Shown here: positions 5,871-13,262 of the stretch, one piece after another
How the letters are laid out: each line of letters opens with the position of its first letter
How positions within the stretch are numbered: position 1 is the stretch's first letter
Origin: Fen-1118 sp964491625
GTDB lineage: Bacteria; Myxococcota_A; Polyangia; Fen-1088
Assembly: GCA_964491625.1 (NCBI GenBank)
Contig: CAZBIU010000086.1
Span: forward strand, 1 to 21,022
Direction of reading: 5' to 3'
Length of the DNA: 21,022 nt
The notes under the pieces: generated by a model
What the model saw: the letters and a program-made list of their open reading frames with translations, nothing else
The model's database searches: none
Told to the model about the DNA's origin: nothing
Position numbers and translations under genes: made by a program

Positions 5871-7262
5871 CTACACCCCGAGTACCAGAATCACACGAAT
5901 GTCTTTCGTACCGAGGCCATTGCCGACGTCGACCCCGACCAGCGGCATGGCCACGGTGCGCAGGTAGAAACGCAGGCCGGCGCCGGCCGAAGTGTGGATG
6001 TCGCGGCTCGCGCTGAAGCCCGGTTGCAGATACTCGGGCGGCAGGAACTGACGGCCGTCGCCGCGCGCCTCGTAGACCATGCCGCTGCCCAGATCGACCT
6101 CGTGGGGTAACTGGCGCCACCAGATCGCCGCGGTGTCATTGAAGACAAGTCCGCGCACGTCGAGCCCCCACAAGCTGAACAGCGGAAAGTGGTATTCGAG
6201 CTGCGAGCTCAAGTGCGTGTCGCCCTGGAATTGATGGTAGAGATAGCCGCGTAGGTTGGTCCCGCCCGCCGAGTTCTCCGACCAAAGGGGTAGGTTCTCA
6301 CCGGCGACGCCGCCCACTCGGACGATCAGGTTGTGCCAGCGGAAGAAGCGGATCCCGTGCTCGTAGGAAGCCGCCGCCTTCCAATACCAAAGGTTCGCCT
6401 GACTACCCCAGCGAGGCGCGCCGTACTCGAACCCGAACCCAAGCGAGTTGCCGTACATGATCGCGCCTTCGCGGGCACGAAAGTCGAAAGTGAGGTTGGC
6501 GGAGGCGCTGCCCCGTCTCATGCGGGTGAAGGTGGTGGCAGCCGGCAAGGGAGGAACGGCACCCAATGCGATCAGGTTGCCGGAATCCGGCTGCGACGAC
6601 AACACGTTGTTTTGGTCCAGCGTCCAGCCGACGGAGGTGCGCACCCGACGGAACCAGGCCACACCCGCGTTTAGCTCGAATCCATACGTGCGCAGGTTGG
6701 TGTCCCGCATGGGCGCAAGGGGCATGTCGGCGGTATTGGCGTTGGCGTATTCGGGAATGATCTGTGCCTGGTATTTGCCCTTGACGGTGAAGAAGCCCCA
6801 GGAGCCAAACACGGCGGGATCCTCGTACACGGCCACGGCGCCCGAGTTGACGGTCGAGATCCTTCCGCCAATGAGCCCGCGCTTGCCAAGGCCGAAGAGG
6901 TTGCCGTGCGCGATCACGCCGCCGGCGGAAATGTCGCCCGGCGAATACGAAAACGTGGGCACAGGCGCCCAGGGGAACTTCTCTTTGACCACGATGACGA
7001 CCCGCACGCCGATACCGTGCGGTTCCCAATACACGTTGACCTCCGCAAACAGGCCCGAGGTGTGAAGTCGCTCGCGGCCGGTGTCGAGGGTGTCCGAATG
7101 CATGGGATCGCCGATATGGATCCCGGCAATACTGCGAACCGTTTGCTCCTCGGTGCGGACCGCACCCCTCACCTGGATGTCGGTGATGACCTCCTCCTGC
7201 GCCAGCGCGTGCGTGGCAACGAGGACACCAATCAGGGCAACGACCCGGACGACATGGCGCAT
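5871..7262 (-). CDS. Omp85-family outer-membrane protein (POTRA plus beta-barrel)
   Basis: The 463-residue protein has a signal peptide (1-21, cleavage after HALA), one POTRA-like domain at about 23-96 (ITDIQVRGAVRTEEQTVRSI, then SGLFAEVNV and VVIVVKEK), and a C-terminal beta-barrel from about 100 to the end. GGTNLRGY at 333-340 corresponds to the conserved (V/L)RGF/Y motif of loop 6 in BamA/TamA/Omp85 proteins, which contacts the barrel interior. A single POTRA and about 460 residues make it much shorter than BamA (five POTRAs), closer to reduced Omp85 proteins of the surface-antigen family. The last residue is Val, not the Phe that commonly ends BAM substrates. The exact role (protein or lipid translocation) is unknown. 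It lies 69 bp downstream of the DUF2723 gene on the same strand; no strong ribosome binding site is seen. Confidence 0.87.
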   Translation of the reverse strand: MRHVVRVVALIGVLVATHALAQEEVITDIQVRGAVRTEEQTVRSIAGIHIGDPMHSDTLDTGRERLHTSGLFAEVNVYWEPHGIGVRVVIVVKEKFPWAPVPTFSYSPGDISAGGVIAHGNLFGLGKRGLIGGRISTVNSGAVAVYEDPAVFGSWGFFTVKGKYQAQIIPEYANANTADMPLAPMRDTNLRTYGFELNAGVAWFRRVRTSVGWTLDQNNVLSSQPDSGNLIALGAVPPLPAATTFTRMRRGSASANLTFDFRAREGAIMYGNSLGFGFEYGAPRWGSQANLWYWKAAASYEHGIRFFRWHNLIVRVGGVAGENLPLWSENSAGGTNLRGYLYHQFQGDTHLSSQLEYHFPLFSLWGLDVRGLVFNDTAAIWWRQLPHEVDLGSGMVYEARGDGRQFLPPEYLQPGFSASRDIHTSAGAGLRFYLRTVAMPLVGVDVGNGLGTKDIRVILVLGV

Positions 7263-7331
7263 ACAAGGGAGAGTGTATCAGTGGAGCCGGTGGCTTTGCA
7301 TATTCCCCGCCGGAATTGTGTTGTCGCGGCG

Positions 7332-9464
7332 TCAGCGCTTCGCACGATGCTCGGCGACGTATTTGCGCGCGGCCGGCAGGTCGGCGTCGGTGGTGGGAGC
7401 GCGTTCGACGAACCGCTCGAAGGCCAGCGCGACTTTGGGCAGGTACGATGCGTCCGCCCGGCTCAGTATCTCGTAGCCGATCCCCAGGTCCTTCCAGATC
7501 ATCGCGCTGAGGTCCATGGCGGGCAGGCCGGGAACCCGAGCAATCCCCAACCTCACGTCGCCTCCGGTCTTGGCGATCAGATCCTCAAGCAAGTTGACCG
7601 CCATGCGAGCCGCCACCGGATCGTTTCCGCGCTCGTGGCTAAATACCAGCGCCAGGTGCGCGCGCCCGCCCTGGGTTCCCAAGACCAGCTCGCCAAGCGC
7701 TCGTTCCCAGGAGCCCACGCGGGCCGCCAGGGCCGGCGTCACGTCGTAGTTGCCGAGCGCCCTCCGATCGCGCTTGGCCCATTCTTCAAAGCTGGGGAAC
7801 TGCGCAGCGGGCACCAGCGGATGGACCACGCCGTTGCTGGCAAGCTTGTAGCCGTCCTTCCAGCTTTGGTCCCAGGTATCGATGTGATCGATCACCACCA
7901 CCGGTCGCCGTGGATTACCGTCGAGCAACTGTTTGATGGCGTAGCCGTGCCGACCGTACCCGCCCGGCGGCAGATACAAATCCGGATGCAAGCGCCGTTT
8001 GCGCTCGGGGTACCACGAGGTGCCGAGCAGCTCGCGGTCTAGGTGAATGACGTCGGGTCGAAGCTTCTCCACCTCGTGTAGGTAGAAGACCGATCCGGTC
8101 AGGTGGTCGCCCATGCTGATGACGATCGCGTTGGGTGGCAGGGAGGCGAAGGCGGTGGTGGTGAAGTCCGAGAAGACCGTGTTGTGCCGTTGATCGGCGA
8201 AGCCTGCGTGCGCCGCAACACCGGCGGCGAAGATGACGGCGGCGCAACCGTGTCCAAGGTACGTGCGACGGGCGATGCCCGGCCAGCGCGCGCCCGCGAG
8301 CTGCACGAGCTTGGCGAACCCAAGCCCGGTTGCGATGGCCAGCATGCCATCCGACTGCATGAAGAAACGCGAGAGCACCGTCAGGTAGAGCGGCTGAGCG
8401 GTGGAAAGATTGGAAAGCGCGCAGAAGGCAAGGACGTAGAAGCCCAACACCAGCCCCAGTACCGAGATGAGCTTCCGTTCGTGCTTGTCCCTAAAGGCGC
8501 CGAAAAAGCCGAGCCCCGCCAGGGGCAGGCCGATCCACAACAGGCGCACGGTGGCAAGCGCCCCCATATGCCAGAGGGTTGGAAAGAAGGTTCCCTCTTC
8601 GACAAAGGCGCCGCCCGCGGACGCCTTGCCCATGCTAAAGGTGCCGTAATTGCGGCGGAGCACGTGGCCAATGAGGTCGTCGACGGTGCGAAGGTTGCCC
8701 CACGACACGGCCGCGTCCGACGCCGACGCAACCCGCAGGTAGAGGTAAGGCAGAAGACCCAGAAAGGGCAAGGCGACAGCCAGCCCGACACCGCGCAGGC
8801 CGAGCTGGCGCCGAGCAACCCAAAGCGAGCGCAGAACGAGTGGCGCGCCCACGAAGACGAACGTGTGGTGGTTGCACATGGCGAGGCCGCACGACAGGGC
8901 CAGCGCGAAGACCAACCCGCGGCGGCAGGTGCGTTCAATAGCGAGCCAAAGTAGGAAGGCCAGGGCTTCGAACATCAGGTTGAGCCCGAAGACCTCGGCC
9001 GAGGTGGCGTGCAGCCAGATCTGCGAGCTGGTCCCGAACAGCGCCGCCGCCGCCAGCGCCGCCGCCGCGTTGCGGGTCCACAGCAGAACCACCGCGCACA
9101 GGAGACCGCCGGCCGCTGCGGTCGACACGGCGGAAAGCAAATTCACGTGCCAGGCCGGCGAGTGTCCCAACGGCAGTGCGGCGAAGAACCGCGCCAGGAG
9201 CGCGAACAGCGGATAGCCCGGCGGATGGGGAACCCCGCCGGTGAGCGAGGAGGCAATGAGCTCGCCGCTGTCACCGCCGACCACCGACGGCGCCAGGGTC
9301 GCCACATAGAGGACGAGCAGTCCGAGGAATGCCACGCCCGGCGCGACGAGGTCACGCCGATGGAAAAGAACGCCGCCGCCGGCCGGCGGCGCAGTCACCC
9401 CGGCGCTTGCCACCACGGCTTCCGAAGTCTTGGGTCGTGCTGCCCTGGGCCTGCGCCTTGCCAT
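7332..9464 (-). CDS. DUF2723 (TMEM260-like) multi-pass membrane protein, probable glycosyltransferase
   Basis: The 710-residue protein has a basic, Pro/Ala-rich cytoplasmic N-terminus and about ten membrane helices between residues 40 and 440, then a soluble C-terminal part. The signature is LAPSVVGGDSGELIASS (58-74; Asp65 and Glu68) followed by HPPGYPLF (80-87), the conserved first loop of the DUF2723 family, related to GT-C fold protein O-mannosyltransferases and to human TMEM260. The later VIHLDRELLGTSWYPER block is also typical of these proteins. The expected activity is transfer of a sugar from a polyprenyl carrier on the periplasmic side, with the GDSGE acid as the likely catalytic residue; the acceptor is unknown. 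The ATG at 9464 follows the stop of the ankyrin gene after 2 nt and has no ribosome binding site of its own, so coupled translation is likely. Confidence 0.9.
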   Translation of the reverse strand: MARRRPRAARPKTSEAVVASAGVTAPPAGGGVLFHRRDLVAPGVAFLGLLVLYVATLAPSVVGGDSGELIASSLTGGVPHPPGYPLFALLARFFAALPLGHSPAWHVNLLSAVSTAAAGGLLCAVVLLWTRNAAAALAAAALFGTSSQIWLHATSAEVFGLNLMFEALAFLLWLAIERTCRRGLVFALALSCGLAMCNHHTFVFVGAPLVLRSLWVARRQLGLRGVGLAVALPFLGLLPYLYLRVASASDAAVSWGNLRTVDDLIGHVLRRNYGTFSMGKASAGGAFVEEGTFFPTLWHMGALATVRLLWIGLPLAGLGFFGAFRDKHERKLISVLGLVLGFYVLAFCALSNLSTAQPLYLTVLSRFFMQSDGMLAIATGLGFAKLVQLAGARWPGIARRTYLGHGCAAVIFAAGVAAHAGFADQRHNTVFSDFTTTAFASLPPNAIVISMGDHLTGSVFYLHEVEKLRPDVIHLDRELLGTSWYPERKRRLHPDLYLPPGGYGRHGYAIKQLLDGNPRRPVVVIDHIDTWDQSWKDGYKLASNGVVHPLVPAAQFPSFEEWAKRDRRALGNYDVTPALAARVGSWERALGELVLGTQGGRAHLALVFSHERGNDPVAARMAVNLLEDLIAKTGGDVRLGIARVPGLPAMDLSAMIWKDLGIGYEILSRADASYLPKVALAFERFVERAPTTDADLPAARKYVAEHRAKR

Positions 9465-9466
9465 CG

Positions 9467-9952
9467 CTAGTTCGCGGAGAAGAGCAGGCTGCCGAGCCGT
9501 TCGGCCAGGTCGCGCGGCGTCTGGCCCTCGTGGTTCGCCAGGTCGGCGCGCGCGCCGCTGTCGAGCAGCATGCGTGCGATGTCATCGCGACCACGCCCCG
9601 ACAAGATGGCGCGATGGAGAGCCGAATTACCGTCCTCGTCGACGGCGTTGGGGTCCGCGCCTCGCCCGACCAGGATGCGCGCGATCTCGGGCAGGGACTC
9701 CTGCACGGCAAAGTGAAGCGGCGTGAATCCCTGGTTGTCCTTGGCGTTCGGGTCGGCCCCGGATTCGAGGAGAAGACCGAGGAGGCCCACACTGCCGCCT
9801 AGGACCGCCTGGTGTAGCGGCGCGCGCAGTTCCCCGTCGCGTACGTTGGGGTCGGCGCCCTGGGCAAGAAGCTCGCGAACCGCCACGAAGTCGCACAGAA
9901 ACGCAGCCTTGGCAAGCTTGGCATCGAGGTCGTCTCGGTCGGCCTTTTCCAC
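9467..9952 (-). CDS. Ankyrin-repeat protein
   Basis: The 161-residue product (from the GTG at 9952) consists almost wholly of ankyrin repeats: a capping unit ending LLAQGADPNVRD, three full units with the TPLH-type turn (APLHQAV, TPLHFAV, SALHRAI) and GADPNA hairpins, and a final partial unit (NHEGQTPRDLAERLG). It has no signal peptide, so it probably acts in the cytoplasm as a protein-binding scaffold; the partner is unknown. The frame is open up to 10051, with further starts at ATG 10021 and GTG 10051. I prefer 9952 because the extra residues are unlike ankyrin sequence and run into the leader of the divergent plsY gene, but none of the starts has a good ribosome binding site. It is the first gene of a likely operon with DUF2723. 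Confidence 0.86.
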   Translation of the reverse strand: MEKADRDDLDAKLAKAAFLCDFVAVRELLAQGADPNVRDGELRAPLHQAVLGGSVGLLGLLLESGADPNAKDNQGFTPLHFAVQESLPEIARILVGRGADPNAVDEDGNSALHRAILSGRGRDDIARMLLDSGARADLANHEGQTPRDLAERLGSLLFSAN

Positions 9953-10053
9953 GCGCCCGTTTTTACCAGGATGTCGGGTCGACCACCACCTGCTAGGTGA
10001 TCGTCTCGCCGCTCGTTCCATCGCTGGCAGCAGATAGATTAGGATAGGCACCG

Positions 10054-10632
10054 ATGACCATCCTTCTTGCCATGGCCGCCGCGTTCCTCTTGGGTTCGTT
10101 CCCCACCGGCGTGATGGTGGCCCGTTCCAAGGGCATCGATCTGCGCAGAGTCGGCAGCGGCAACATCGGGGCGACTAACGTCGGTCGCGCGCTCGGCAAA
10201 CACTGGGCGGCTTTCGTGCTGCTCATCGACGCGGGCAAGGGCGCCCTGCCCGTCCTGCTCGCCGAACATTTTGCGCTGGAGCCGTGGCTGCCGGCGCTGG
10301 TCGGTCTTGCGGCCGTGCTCGGCCAGGCATTTTCGATTTTCCTTGGCGGTCGCGGCGGCAAGGGCGTGGCGACCTCGCTGGGGGCGGGTCTGGCCCTGGT
10401 GCCTTTGGCTACCCTATCCTGTTTGGGCGTCTTCCTCGCCGTGTACGGCGTCTTCCGCTTCGTCTCGCTTGGCTCGCTGGCGGCGATGGCCGCCTTTCCC
10501 GTGTTCTTGTGGCTCTACCACCTCGGCACCGCCCCGCGCTTCGCGTTCGGGATCGCCATCGCCGCGCTGGTTACCCTTCGCCACAAGGACAACCTCAAGC
10601 GCTTGATCCGCGGGCAAGAGCACCGCGCGTAG
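10054..10632 (+). CDS. plsY: Acyl-phosphate:glycerol-3-phosphate acyltransferase PlsY
   Basis: The 192-residue inner-membrane enzyme transfers an acyl group from acyl-phosphate to the sn-1 position of glycerol 3-phosphate, the first committed step of phospholipid synthesis (partner PlsX makes the acyl-phosphate). The length is normal and the hydrophobicity fits the family (five to seven helices). Three conserved motifs are visible: SGNIGATN (35-42), GGRGGKGVAT (98-107) and RHKDNLKRL (176-184). One oddity is Gln91 in LGQAFSIFLGG, where the family usually has GH before the second motif. The ATG at 10054 has AGGA 9 nt upstream (10041-10044). It is divergent from the ankyrin gene and 55 bp upstream of ppnP. 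Confidence 0.95.
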   Translation: MTILLAMAAAFLLGSFPTGVMVARSKGIDLRRVGSGNIGATNVGRALGKHWAAFVLLIDAGKGALPVLLAEHFALEPWLPALVGLAAVLGQAFSIFLGGRGGKGVATSLGAGLALVPLATLSCLGVFLAVYGVFRFVSLGSLAAMAAFPVFLWLYHLGTAPRFAFGIAIAALVTLRHKDNLKRLIRGQEHRA

Positions 10633-10687
10633 CTGCCGCGCCGCTTCGCGGTTGCGAACCTGGGGACGCAATGGCAGTGTCCTCGCC

Positions 10688-11011
10688 ATGTCCATCCCAA
10701 GCGAGTTCGCAAACGTCACCGCGGTCGCCAAGGCCAACGTCTATTTCAGCGGCAAGGTTGTAAGTCACACCATCAGGCTGGCCGACGGGTCCAAGAAAAC
10801 CCTCGGGCTCATTTACGCCGGCGAATACCACTTCGGCACCGACGCGCCCGAGACCATGGAAATCGTCGCCGGTACTTGTCGGGTCAAGCTCGACGGCAGC
10901 GAGGCATGGAAGGACTTTGGCGCCGGAACTGCCTTCAAGGTGCCTGGCAAGAGCGGCTTCACAATCGCCGTACCTGCCGACATCGCCGAGTACATCTGCT
11001 CGTTTAGCTGA
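10688..11011 (+). CDS. ppnP: Pyrimidine/purine nucleoside phosphorylase PpnP (DUF1255)
   Basis: The 107-residue single-domain cupin matches the PpnP/YaiE family: NVYFSGKVVSHTI near the N-terminus, then AGEYHFGTDAPETMEIVAGT, then FGAGTAFKVPGKSGFTIAV and a final AEYICSF. PpnP phosphorolyses a broad range of nucleosides to the free base and ribose 1-phosphate in the cytoplasm. It is about a dozen residues longer than the 94-residue E. coli protein, from an N-terminal extension (MSIPSEFANVTAVA). The ATG at 10688 is preferred to the in-frame ATG at 10652, which would add an unrelated stretch; neither has a clear ribosome binding site. It follows plsY by 55 bp and may share its transcript. Confidence 0.93.
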   Translation: MSIPSEFANVTAVAKANVYFSGKVVSHTIRLADGSKKTLGLIYAGEYHFGTDAPETMEIVAGTCRVKLDGSEAWKDFGAGTAFKVPGKSGFTIAVPADIAEYICSFS

Positions 11012-11238
11012 TTCTGGCCGAATGCCGGCGTCAGCCGCCGCGGTTGCGTGGCGCCTCGGCCGACATGATTGCGCGCCGGGACTGCCGATGTCGCTGGCCC
11101 CCGGCGTTGGCCTTGGGGAAAATCCGACCGGCATGGTCCGGAATTGTTCTATTCTTGCAATACTGCGACGCGTGGCTGCCATAAAGTTCGGGGCTCGCGG
11201 TACTAGCCAGTGACGCAAACGACCGGCAAGGAGAAAAC

Positions 11239-12243
11239 ATGAACGGATTGCGCGTGGCTTCGACCGCGGTGTTGCTCTTTTCAGTGCCTTTCTACCTGGG
11301 CTGCAGCTCCGACACCCCAGCGGGGAGCGCGGGAACCGGCGGTACGGGTGGCTCCGCCTCCGGCGGGTCCGGCGAGGGTGGGCGCTCGACCGCTGGCGGA
11401 AGCTCGGGCTCGGACGGCAACTCGGCGACCGGGGGAAGCGCCGCCGGCGGTGGCAGCGCGGCCTCGGGCGGGAGCTCGGGCTCAGGCGGCGCTTCTGCGG
11501 CGGGAGGGAGCTCCGCCAGCGGTGGCAGCTCCGCGTCCGGCGGGATCTTGGCCTCAGGTGGAGCTTCTGCAGCAGGGGGCAGCTTGGCCTCGGGTGGCAG
11601 CCCGGGTTTGGGCGGTACCTCGGCAAAAGGAGGAACCGTCGGCAGTGGGGGCACCTCGTCGGGCGGCGGGAGCCAGGGTACGGGAGGTGGTGCCGGATCG
11701 AGTGGCAACGGCGGCAGCCCCGACTCGGGAGCGAGCGATAGCGGCAGTGCCGGTAGGAGCCAGGGTGGTTCGACCAGCGCGGGTGGGAGCGGATCTGGTG
11801 GATTGAGCGCGACGGGGGGAAGGACGGGCGGCGCAACCAGCGCCGGTGGTGCGACCAGCGCTGGCGGCACGACCTCGTCGACCTTCTGGCCGAACGCCTA
11901 TACCGCCACCACCGGGTCGAGCGGCATGAACACGGGACAGGACTGCATGAGCTCGTGCCACAACCACGGCTTCGCCTTCGGCGGGACCGTGTACGATTCC
12001 AGCGGCAAGCCCAAGCCGCAAGTTGAAATTGGCATCAAGCCTACGAGCGGCCAGTTCGTCTCGGTGTTCTCGGGCAGCGACGGCAACTTCCACTACTCGG
12101 GATCGAGCCTCAACCTGGCGGGCGCGGACATTCGCGTGCGCGACTCCAACGGCGAATCACAGATGCCGAACAACTCGGCATCGTCGGGCGCTTGCAACGG
12201 GTGCCACACCGGCACTGGCACGCCCCGGATTGCAGCGCCGTAG
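11239..12243 (+). CDS. Gly/Ser-rich lipoprotein with C-terminal heme-type motifs and carboxypeptidase-regulatory-like segment
   Basis: The 334-residue protein starts at the ATG at 11239, with a strong AAGGAG 5 nt upstream. Residues 1-22 form a lipoprotein signal (lipobox YLGC, Cys22). Residues 25-210 are a low-complexity spacer built of GGS/GGSSA/ASGG-type repeats, with no Lys-rich or aromatic segments. Residues 213-334 are a compact domain: CMSSCHNHG (Cys236, Cys240, His241) is a CX3CH motif, then FGGTVYDSSGKPKPQVEI and VFSGSDGNFHYSG resemble the beta-sandwich of carboxypeptidase-regulatory-like domains, and CNGCH (319-323) is a canonical CX2CH heme attachment site. The layout suggests a surface-displayed, possibly di-heme electron-transfer protein held away from the membrane by the spacer; heme binding is inference. 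It stands alone and is convergent with bioB. Confidence 0.82.
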   Translation: MNGLRVASTAVLLFSVPFYLGCSSDTPAGSAGTGGTGGSASGGSGEGGRSTAGGSSGSDGNSATGGSAAGGGSAASGGSSGSGGASAAGGSSASGGSSASGGILASGGASAAGGSLASGGSPGLGGTSAKGGTVGSGGTSSGGGSQGTGGGAGSSGNGGSPDSGASDSGSAGRSQGGSTSAGGSGSGGLSATGGRTGGATSAGGATSAGGTTSSTFWPNAYTATTGSSGMNTGQDCMSSCHNHGFAFGGTVYDSSGKPKPQVEIGIKPTSGQFVSVFSGSDGNFHYSGSSLNLAGADIRVRDSNGESQMPNNSASSGACNGCHTGTGTPRIAAP

Positions 12244-12304
12244 CTGGACTTCCCGAGCTGCTTCGGCCAACGGAGCCGACGCCCGTCTTTAGCCGCTTCC
12301 GCTA

Positions 12305-13252
12305 TCAGTGCAACGGCGGCGCCGGCTTCATACCGGCGTCGCGCAGCAGCTTCTGGTCGGCATCCACGTCGGGGTTGCCGGTAACCAGCAGCTTTTCGCC
12401 GAAGAAGAACGAATTGGCTCCGGCGAGAAAACACAGCACCTGCGCCTCGCGCGACATCGCGGTTCGTCCGGCGGACAAGCGCACTTGCGACTTGGGCATT
12501 AGGATCCGCGCCGTGGCGAGCACGCGAACCAATTCCAAAGGATCCACCGGCGGCTGGCCGGCGAGCGGTGTTCCCTTCACCGGAACCAATGCATTGATGG
12601 GCACGCTCTCCGGGGGCGGATCCAGATTCGCGAGGGTGGCCAGCATGCCGCAGCGATCGTCGACGGATTCGCCCATGCCGACGATGCCGCCGCTGCAGAC
12701 CTTGATCCCGGCCTTGCGCACGCGCGCCAGCGTGGCCAGGCGATCGTCGTAGGTGCGCGTGGTGATGATGGATCCGTAGAACTCGCGCGAGGTATCGACG
12801 TTGTGGTTGTAGACGTTGAGGCCTGCTTCGGCCAGGCGATCGGCCTGCTCGTCGGTGAGCATGCCAAGCGTGATACACGCCTCCATGCCGAGCCCGCGCA
12901 CGCCGCGCACCATGGCCAAGATGTTGTCAAAGGCCTCGCCGTTCTGGGCGTTGCGGCCCGCGCTGCCCATGCAGAACCGGGTGGCGCCGGCGGCCTGCGC
13001 GCGCGACGCCGCGCGGACCACATCGTCCACCGCCAGCATCTTTTCTCGGGCCACGCCGGTGTCGTAGTGGCTCGACTGCGGGCAGTACGCGCAGTCCTCC
13101 GGGCAGCCACCGGTCTTCACCGAGAGCAGCGAGCACAACTGAACCTCGGTGGGCCTGTGGTGCTGGCGATGCACCTCTTGCGCACGGAAAATGAGCTCAG
13201 GAAGCGGAAGATCGTGGATCGACCGCACGTCGGATAGGGTGTACTTGGGCAC
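12305..13252 (-). CDS. bioB: Biotin synthase BioB
   Basis: The 315-residue radical SAM enzyme inserts sulfur into dethiobiotin to form biotin. The radical SAM cluster motif C50-X3-C54-X2-C57 (GGCPEDCAYCPQS) is intact. The ligands of the auxiliary [2Fe-2S] cluster that donates the sulfur are also present: Cys94 (RFCMGSAGR), Cys126 (EACITLGML), Cys186 (KVCSGGIVGMGES) and Arg263 (SAGRTAMSRE). NHNVDTSREFYGSI is the expected substrate-binding segment. The length is typical. The start at ATG 13252 lies 10 bp after the stop of the upstream terpene-cyclase-like gene, so the two probably share an mRNA; other bio genes are not in the window. Confidence 0.97.
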   Translation of the reverse strand: MPKYTLSDVRSIHDLPLPELIFRAQEVHRQHHRPTEVQLCSLLSVKTGGCPEDCAYCPQSSHYDTGVAREKMLAVDDVVRAASRAQAAGATRFCMGSAGRNAQNGEAFDNILAMVRGVRGLGMEACITLGMLTDEQADRLAEAGLNVYNHNVDTSREFYGSIITTRTYDDRLATLARVRKAGIKVCSGGIVGMGESVDDRCGMLATLANLDPPPESVPINALVPVKGTPLAGQPPVDPLELVRVLATARILMPKSQVRLSAGRTAMSREAQVLCFLAGANSFFFGEKLLVTGNPDVDADQKLLRDAGMKPAPPLH

Positions 13253-13262
13253 GTCCCTTGTC

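Noticed and set aside
4507..6120. Minus-strand 537-aa frame and others running through the N gap
   Set aside because: Antisense to trpB2 and translated across unknown bases; not meaningful.
8103..8954. 283-aa plus-strand frame
   Set aside because: Antisense to the DUF2723 gene; no hydrophobic core or motif.
11292..11870. 192-aa Pro/Ala/Leu-rich minus-strand frame
   Set aside because: Mirror translation of the Gly/Ser spacer; the plus-strand gene has a strong ribosome binding site and a lipobox.
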